Below, piece after piece: positions 56,730 through 64,000 of a DNA stretch of 64,000 nt. The notes beneath the pieces were generated by a model. The model worked only from the letters and a program-made list of their open reading frames with translations, was not told the DNA's origin and did no database searches. Position 1 is the first letter of the stretch; each line of letters begins with the position of its first letter. Location of the stretch: positions 23,695,953 through 23,759,952 of the forward strand of contig NC_088307.1 of the NCBI RefSeq assembly GCF_032854445.1. The letters run 5' to 3'. The position numbers and the translations under genes were made by a program. Origin of the DNA: Liolophura sinensis. Taxonomy: Eukaryota > Mollusca > Polyplacophora > Chitonida > Chitonidae.

Positions 56730-56986
56730 TTGATTTATTTATTTATTTGATTGGTGTTTTATGCCGAACTCAAGAATACTTCACTTATACGATTGCGGCC
56801 AGCATTATGGTGGGTGGAAACCGGGCAGAGCCTGGGGGGAAGCCCACGACCATCTGCAGGTTGCTGGAGAGGAAGCCAGCATGAGCAGGGCTTGAACTCA
56901 CAGCGACCATATTGGTGAGAGACTCCTGTGTCATAACGCTGCGCTAGTGCGCTAATCAACTGAGCCACAGAGGCCCCCCACCCCCC
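56730..56986 (-). mobile_element. SINE family 1, full length with target duplication
   Basis: Flanked by GGTATGGCACATT (56717-56729) and GGTATGGCATATT (56987-56999). Complete head. Confidence 0.93.
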
Positions 56987-57934
56987 GGTATGGCATATTC
57001 AAGCACCAATAAAATAAATACCTAATTAGCTAATATTTGTGAAGAGAAATTTTACTGGCACTTGGCTCTCTATAAAATATTATGAAGTCCTGTAATTTTC
57101 CTCTCTGTTAAATTTCTGAACTGACATGTAGTACTGTAGTTGATCCAAAATTTCAAATATGATCAAGTTTAATGGTGTTAATTAGTTCTGTTAATCTTAA
57201 AAATATGTTTTATGGTTTGTTAGGAAGATAAAATGAAACCCCAATTGAAAAAATATAATATTTTAGGACTTAAATTTGCCTCTAAAATGCATTTTTTTTT
57301 TATTCAAATTATTTAGGGAGAATACGGTAATCTCTGGTGTCTCTGCATATTTATAATAATGTGACCTTCATGGGTTTACAACCACATATAACTTGTTCAG
57401 CCACTATCATATAAAGCGGTTTTTATTTCCTGGACTGTCTGGGAGACTTGAACGCAGGGATTTGATGGAAATGCAGTATTAGACCCCGGGGAACACCTTT
57501 TGGCATGACATAATGTTGTAGTCTCTATAGTGTTCCTGTCAACTCTTATGGCTGGACATTTATTTGTGTGTTTAAACCTTCTCCTACCTTATCCAATGAC
57601 CATCATGTATAGCAGTGTTTATACTTGCACTGGGAGTTGGTAGTAATACAATATAGGGCCCTGGGGAACTGCTTTTGGTGAAACAGGATGGACTTTAGGA
57701 CCTTTAGACACTGTTTAAAGGTTTATAGATTATGGTCTATTATAGATTATTGATCTGTGCTTTTAGTGGACTGTTGCAGGACAGAAAAACGCCTTTCTAA
57801 TGGCCTCCTGTTATACTGCTAGAGCCAAGGCCATCATTAGAAATGTGCTTGTTATAATGTCAGGGGTAACCCTGATCTAGGATCTGTTTCATTCTTCCTT
57901 GCTTAGCGTTCATCACTGAAATCTGGAACTCGGT

Positions 57935-58260
57935 CTGTTCAATAGTGCTGTTCTCAGCATGTCAAAGCTGTGCGCTACAAAAGCATGTTTCCTTTAATCC
58001 TGCCGTACTTCTGACTTGATATCACCTCGTTATTCATGAAAAATAAAGACCATAACGCCACAACACAAATGTCCTAGACTTTAATACACCCGCTAATCTT
58101 GCACTCAGTCTTTTAGAGTGTGTTGTCTTCAGCATGTCAAAGTTGCGCGGTACACAAACAGTTTCTTTCAATCTCACAGTAATTTTTACTTCATATCACA
58201 CAATTATATGTGAATAGTAAAAACCATAATGTTACAACACAAATGTTTCTGGCACTTCGA
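57935..58260 (+). repeat. ~180-bp diverged tandem duplication
   Basis: CAGCATGTCAAAG(C/T)TG(T/C)GCG...ACAACACAAATGT occurs at 57956-58070 and again at 58132-58248. Confidence 0.7.
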
Positions 58261-58708
58261 CAGGAAAGACAACTTCGCACGCCGCCATTTTGGCTTTGAG
58301 TCAGCCCCCTTCAACGTTGCCTGGAAACAGAAAAACTCCTGGACTGTTTAAATTAAAACCAAGAAGAGGTATACCATTAAAAGATCAAGTCTTGACTTCT
58401 GTTTTAATTAGCAAACAGAAGAAACTATAAGCAACTATTAACTGTTGTGAAGATGGAGGATCCGAGTTCAAGCTAGCAGCGGAGTCATGTGATTTGAAAG
58501 TGGCAGTTTGCAAAGTTCAGATACTGTTCAAGTGAATGCGTCGCTCACATTTGTGTTAATTACGATGTTACGGTCCTAGTGATATGAATTCAGAATGACT
58601 TTTGGATCATTGGAATCTTGTTTTCATTGCGTACAGCTTTGACGCTTCGAGGATAGGCAACAGGACTGAGCTCCAGGTTAGCGAATGTAAGGATTCAGAA
58701 CAGTTTAA

Positions 58709-59284
58709 AGTGGAGAAAAAGTAAAAAATACATAAAGATCAGATGAATGAGTACGAAAAATTAGTTGTAAATATGATCTTTAATATTTTTTTGATCTCTA
58801 AAGTGAAAAAGACACTTGAAAATATTTTTTGTATGGAGGGCAATTAGGAACACATTTTGGTATTTATAGTCTTCGTGTAATAGTGGTATCAATGATGATG
58901 TGGCACATGTTTAATAACTATATCTGCACTAAACTTTGGTCTTCTCAGCTAACAAATTTGTTCGACCTGAATTTTGATCACATTTATGTTTTTAATAAAT
59001 TCATAAACATTGTCATAATTCAGATTAAATGCATGTGTTTGGATATAAAAAAACAGATTTACATTCAAATGTATTTAGTAGACATGCATCACATCCTTAT
59101 TTAGAACATTATTATGCAGCAATGATAAATACAAAAAGGTGGTCCCAAATACCCACTATACAAAAATATTTTCAAATACCCCTTTTTCCTGAAAGAAAAA
59201 TTTTGAAAAATATTAGAGACCACATTTGCAATTAAGTTTTGATGCCCTCCGATTTTGGCATCATTTTCTATGTTTTCTACTCCT
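58709..59284. mobile_element. TTAA-flanked MITE with ~170-bp inverted arms
   Basis: TTAA at 58705-58708 and 59285-59288. Left arm GTAAATATGATCTTTAATAT ... right arm ATATTAGAGACCACATTTGC; outer ends AGTGGAGAAAAAG and TTTTCTACTCCT. Best-preserved member of the family. No transposase. Confidence 0.75.
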
Positions 59285-59792
59285 TTAATGTGAAAGCTGA
59301 TCTGGGAACATGGTCAACTGATCTGAGAGCTTGATGGGTAAACCTATCCATTCTCCAAAAAAGGGCCAAACACTAAAGTTTGTATTAAGCTTTTAATGGA
59401 ATTCCTTTTTAATTTATCTGGTGATATTAATTTGTCTAAAATTCCAATCTTTCTCATTTGCCAGAGTAAAAAAATAATTTCCCTACTGCCTGTATTTTTT
59501 TTTCTGATAGTGATGAGTTACAGCCTCCAAAGAATTACAATGTACTCATTGACCGACCCTAGTTTTTTCTGATAGGGATGCCACTGGGTTTAATACACCA
59601 AACAAAGAATTTTTTAAGGATGACCAAGCGCACGTGAAAATGCTCCCCTTAAAAGTTAGAGGTGGCCAGATGAACCGAAATGAACCAAGTGTAACTGGTA
59701 CAAAGTGAGATACCTGTAGAGACAGGGCTTGTAATACTCACAGATTCCAGTTGGAAGTACAGTCTCGTGCCCAGTGTGATACTTTGTGAGCA

Positions 59793-60049
59793 GGTGGCTC
59801 AGTTGGTTAGTGCGCTAGCGCAGCGTAATGACCCAGGAGTCTCTCACCAATGCGGTCGCTGTGAGTTGAAGTCCAGCTCATGCTGGCTTTCTCTCCGGCC
59901 GTATGTGGGAAGGTCTGTCAGCTACCTGCAGATGGTCGTGGGTTTCCCCCGGGTTCTGCCCGGTTTCCACCGACCATAATGCTGGCCACCGTCGTATAAG
60001 TGAAATATTCTTGAGTACGGCGTAAAACACCAATTAAAAAAAAAAAAAA
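59793..60049 (+). mobile_element. SINE family 1, full length reference copy
   Basis: A box TGGCTCAGTTGG (59795-59806) and B box AGTTGAAGTCC (59864-59874) as in tRNA genes, followed by a ~180-bp body and poly(A). Near-perfect target duplication ACTTTGTGAGCA / ACTTTATGAGCA (59781-59792 and 60050-60061). Confidence 0.95.
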
Positions 60050-60769
60050 ACTTTATGAGCAGTATTCGACTTCCATGGAAATTGAGGGAGAGAGGTTGGA
60101 TTTTGCGAGTAGAGGTAGCAGATTTATCTTTACAAATCTTGATTTGCATGGATGATGGAGAGTTGCACTCTTTGATTGTTATTTATTGTGATGCTTATCT
60201 GCGAAGCATCATCCAACATGAAGATACATCAAGTACTTTGTAGACACATATAGGACAATGAATAATTCATGTATCTTTTTTCTATCAGTTGGTAACTGCA
60301 TCCTTATGATTGGTGTTTAACGCAGAGTAAAATGACAGGCGCCCAAGGAGTCTTTTACCCAATACTTAATAAATCGTGTTGCTCATTGTGAGATTTCATC
60401 CAAAGTCCAATACATCTTGTTGAGCTGATTCAACAAAGCCTGCTAATGATCATGATTCTGGTGTACATATTTCGCCTGAAGTTTAGCTTACACACTGTAC
60501 AAATACACTTCAATTTAACTATAAAGACCTTAAATTGATGCACAAATTTGATTTGCCTCTAATTAATCAAGCTTCACGAGAAAAGAAAAAAAAGCAGGAT
60601 GAATATTATCAGAATCAAGCAAAACGTGTCACTTGGAAAATTTAAAACTTTGATGAAATGCAGCAAGCTTTATTAATTGAGACCCATATACTAGTAACAT
60701 ACATGTAAGACAAACATAGTTAGTGTATGTGAATGTCACTGATCTGAACTGAGGTCTCCTTAACCATAA

Positions 60770-60876
60770 ATTTATTTATTTGATTGATGTTTTATGCCAT
60801 ACTCAAGAGGAAATGGAGGAAGATGGGCACAGAGGAAACCCACGACCATCCGCAGGTTGTTGGCAGACCTTCCAAC
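60770..60876 (-). mobile_element. SINE family 1 fragment, internal deletion
   Basis: TTTATTTATTTGATTGATGT through GTTGGCAGACCTTCC. Confidence 0.82.
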
Positions 60877-60933
60877 ACCTTAACCATAAATAGATACATG
60901 GACATGTATGATGAAAACAAGCTGATAATTATT

Positions 60934-61077
60934 TGTTTATTTATTTATTTATTTATTTGATTGGCGTTTTACGTCATACTCAAGAATATTTCACTTAAAT
61001 GACGGTGGACAGCCTTACAGTGGGAGGAAGTCTGCGACTATCCCACAGGTTGCTGACAGACCTTCCTCATATACAAC
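60934..61077 (-). mobile_element. SINE family 1 (tail half)
   Basis: (TTTA)n GATTGGCGTTTTACG through GCTGACAGACCTTCC. Confidence 0.87.
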
Positions 61078-62261
61078 TGATAATTACAAGACCGTTCATA
61101 AAGTATGTGCGCTCAATGTGCATGGTGGGTTAGTAAGCTGTGTAGAGAAATCAGAAGGTTTATGTACATGTAGTCCTTTTGTGTTTTGTGTTAAAGGATG
61201 TTTTGGGAATTGGCCTTGCTTTTTTTTCCGACCTGGAACGACCATTTTGGTTGATGGCTGGCATGCAAATATCTGTTTCCATGAATAGATGTAAATTCGT
61301 ACTGGCATGGAATAATTAAACAACCAACAGTCACTATGTATACAACGTATGTTTTCACAACACCCCCAAATACATGTGCGTTTCTACACGTTTCATGTAT
61401 GCGTGGCTGATGCTTGGCGGTGACATCATAACAGCATTGCCTATATAATCTCAGCAGTCATTAAGTGGCACATCCTTTTATTTTCTCTTGTTAAAATTTG
61501 CAGTACTCATGCAATATCTGGCGCCAAGGACATTTTATGAAATGTTCTTGATTACAGTGTCCTAGTGCTCAAATGGTCATTTCATGTGCAAGTTCCATTC
61601 CAAAACATACTGGAGTTGAGCTCCAAGTCTCCAATTTTCATAACATGGTGCCAGTATAAAAATTGCAGACTGTACTTTTCGCAAATGCAGTTCCCAGTTT
61701 TACTTTCACCCATATGGGGACCATATCCATGTTCTGAGGTCTATCTGCTTGATACGTTACAATATTTATAGCTGCGAAATTCTAGCTTCTTTCATTGTGC
61801 ACTTTTTTATTGATAGTTTGCACAACTTTTCTTGTACGTGCAAAATCAGGTTGCTTTTCTGGTTAACCCAAACAACTCAATTTATGCTAATAATTAGAAA
61901 ATCGATTTATGGCGTGTTACACATAGGTTGGAGGGAATGTATATTGATCCAGTGAAAAAAAAGGTGATCTAATGAAGATGTGATTTTCATAACTCGTAAT
62001 TTAAATGAGGACAACTGCCTGGGTGCTTTCCTGGAGAAAATTTATATTAGCATTGGCTTAATAATTTCATTTATTTACTTATTTGATTGGTGTTTTAATG
62101 CCAGTCTGTGCTTAGGACTTTGTCCTAATTTTTTAATTTAAATTTATAAATTAGTATAAATTAGTACTCTGGTGATTTGTGTCGAATGTTGTTTTGGAAG
62201 TGGGTTTTAATGTGATTATTGAACCATATGATGATTGGTATGTCTGCCTTATGATCTATTG

Positions 62262-62340
62262 CATTTATTTATTTGATTCGTGTTTTACGCAGTATTGTAG
62301 AATATTTCACATATACGGCGACAACCAGCGTTCTGTATCG
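62262..62340 (-). mobile_element. SINE family 1 tail fragment
   Basis: TTTATTTATTTGATTCGTGT through GGCGACAACCAGCG. Confidence 0.75.
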
Positions 62341-62427
62341 TGGGAGTGCCTTATGGTGCCTAAATTAACAATATTTTATTTTAGTGCATGTGTAGGGAGT
62401 TTTAATGGTGCAGAAATGGGTTCTGTA

Positions 62428-63140
62428 GATCTTCAACCTTTTTGATCTCTAAAGTACTTTTTTCAGTAGAATTTATGCATGCGGTTATTATGAAAATAAT
62501 GCCAAAAATGACTTGTGTGTCATTGCACAAATTGTTTTTCTACACCCCATAGTTTTCTTAGAATTTTTCACAATATCAGTCCCAGTGGTGGTGGAAAACG
62601 GCTGAAGAATTAGATCAAACCCACCTATTAAATTATCACCTCACCTCACAGATACCTGAAAGACAGAGTGACTTCATCTCACCTAGCAGATACCTGACAA
62701 ACTGCCTGGCATCTAAACCAGCTGGAACTGGAAGAGACACCTCAAGGGTCAAAGTCTTTATAAGTACGGGTTTGGATTGTAAAGAGTCTAGACTGCTTGA
62801 TGTAAGTGAGGACTCCAGTTGCCAGATAAACTCCCTAGGGGTGTGAAAAGAACACCATACAGTGTTGGTGTGAAGGCTATAAGCTTTAAAACATTGATTT
62901 GCACTCCAATCCTTTGGTTACGTTAATTCATTTTTCAGCCTTTTGAACCACCTCTGCATCTAATATTTTGAAACATTCCAAGAGAACTGTGGGGTACAGA
63001 GAAACAATCTGCGCAGTTTCATGAAGCTTGCATCCTTAATGGCATAAACCATTTCAGTATCATTTTCATAATAATTGTATGCATGTAAATTACACTGAAA
63101 AATACTTTTATTTAGTGGTTGGAACAATTGAAGATTTACA
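62428..63140. mobile_element. Foldback element with ~190-bp inverted arms
   Basis: Left arm 62430-62615 (outer CTTCAACCTTTTT, inner GCTGAAGAATTAG) and right arm 62925-63138 (inner TTAATTCATTTTTCAGC, outer GGAACAATTGAAG) are inverted relatives around a ~310-bp spacer. Single arms recur at 4185, 16840 and 38965. Confidence 0.6.
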
Positions 63141-63352
63141 GTATTATGTAAACATTAAGAGATGCGAGTCTGCTTAACTCCCACAAATAAAACTACATTT
63201 TTAAAGAACTTTGTCCTTTAACAAATGAAGTGCATGGGATATCGCCCCTGTGGAAAAGTGGTCATGTATATATACTCTAGTGGATGACAAAGTAATTAAT
63301 GGGCAAAATGTGGATGATCACAATTCTCCAACTTAAAAATCCATGTTTAATG

Positions 63353-63495
63353 ATTTTCTCTATGTGATTGATTTTTTAATATGCCACACTCAAGAATATT
63401 TCACTTATAAAACATCGGTCAGCATTGTGGTGGGAGGAAACCGGGTAGAGTCTGGGGGGAAACCTACGACCATCCGCAGGATGCTGCCAGACCCC
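63353..63495 (-). mobile_element. SINE family 1 (tail half)
   Basis: TGATTGATTTTTTAATATGC through CGCAGGATGCTGCCAGACC. Confidence 0.83.
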
Positions 63496-64000
63496 ATTTT
63501 TAATGTCCTCAATCCTTTCATATACACGTAGTTAAGGAAAAGACAAGGTATATGTATCCGTTTGGCAAAGTGGCAGTGCATGCACCCTTGATCGTGCAAT
63601 ATGCAAGCGCTCGAAATTCCCAACATAAAAATCCATTTGTATTGACCTTGATCCTTTCATAGATATATAGAGGCGATGTATGTCCATACATACCCTTGTG
63701 GTAAAGTGGTCAACCCCAGACAGTGGTGTATGTGTTTGGTGTACAACTGAGAACAGTCTGGGCACTTAGTTCGGGATTCCCTGGGTAATAACATAATGGG
63801 CTGTCAGGCAGTCTCATGCAGTTACAGGCTCCCTGGTTAATACATGTAGCTCTGAATCAATAATCTATAGATTATATGGTGTGTAGGTATATAGCCTGAT
63901 GGTGGGTGATTGACCCAGTGTTGCTGATGCCAGGGACAAGAGGTAGGGGTGGGGGTGGGGTGGCTAGTGCCTCTGAGCATGGGAGATGCACTCAGTTCAG

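Larger units (their letters stand above)
55286..64000 (+). other. GABBR1: GABBR1 intron 2 (open at right edge)
   Basis: The next exon (expected to start at LSYGSSSP-like sequence) was not found. The interval contains SINEs, the complete TTAA element at 58709-59284, a ~180-bp two-copy duplication (57935-58260) and a foldback element (62428-63140). Confidence 0.6.

Noticed and set aside
59793-59875. tRNA gene
   Set aside because: Same reason: the head of SINE family 1, with poly(A) tail and target duplication.
55286-64000. Third GABBR1 exon (SYGSSSP...FFRT region)
   Set aside because: Searched by eye on the plus strand; no match, so it must lie beyond the window.

Overview
The window looks like nuclear DNA of an invertebrate animal, most likely a mollusc. 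It is AT-rich and intron-dominated, with GT/AG-spliced exons. It carries many copies of a tRNA-derived SINE, TTAA-flanked MITE-like elements, abundant minisatellites and TACATGTA-type palindromes. The lineage is inferred from repeat style and protein similarity recalled from memory; no search was possible. All exon models were read by hand and checked for splice sites and phase.

Layout: (1) 479-653 (-) is the first coding exon of a peptidase family S28 protein (DPP7/PRCP-like), which continues off the left edge. (2) 1057-2830 (+) is a complete three-exon gene for a 192-residue ankyrin-repeat protein with a Lys/Gly-rich tail, head-to-head with (1) and with about 400 bp between start codons. 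(3) 5975-29908 (-) is a complete seven-exon gene for the HIT zinc-finger protein ZNHIT6/BCD1, a box C/D snoRNP assembly factor. Its 987-nt CDS (328 aa) is spread over 24 kb. (4) 30389-55285 and beyond (+) are the first two coding exons of a metabotropic GABA-B receptor subunit 1 (GABBR1). Intron 1 is 24.5 kb and the gene continues past the right edge. ZNHIT6 and GABBR1 are head-to-head with 480 bp between start codons. The ankyrin gene and ZNHIT6 converge.

The most unusual structure is in ZNHIT6. Two introns begin with tandem arrays whose repeat unit copies the authentic 5' splice site. Intron 4 starts with about 28 units of a 22/29-bp repeat, each recreating AAAG|GTATGT. Intron 2 carries 12 diverged ~80-bp units that include a copy of the last ~19 nt of exon 2 plus a GTAAGT donor, a better consensus than the authentic GTAGGT. 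Intron 3 also has a short 21-bp array about 20 nt from its donor. Introns 1, 3 and 5 hold further minisatellites (54, 47 and 60 bp).

The genes are functionally unrelated (protease, ankyrin scaffold, snoRNP assembly, neurotransmitter receptor), so nothing suggests a cluster or pathway. The rest is introns and intergenic DNA filled with SINEs, foldback elements, microsatellites and a few GC-elevated non-repeat islands in GABBR1 intron 1 that may be regulatory.
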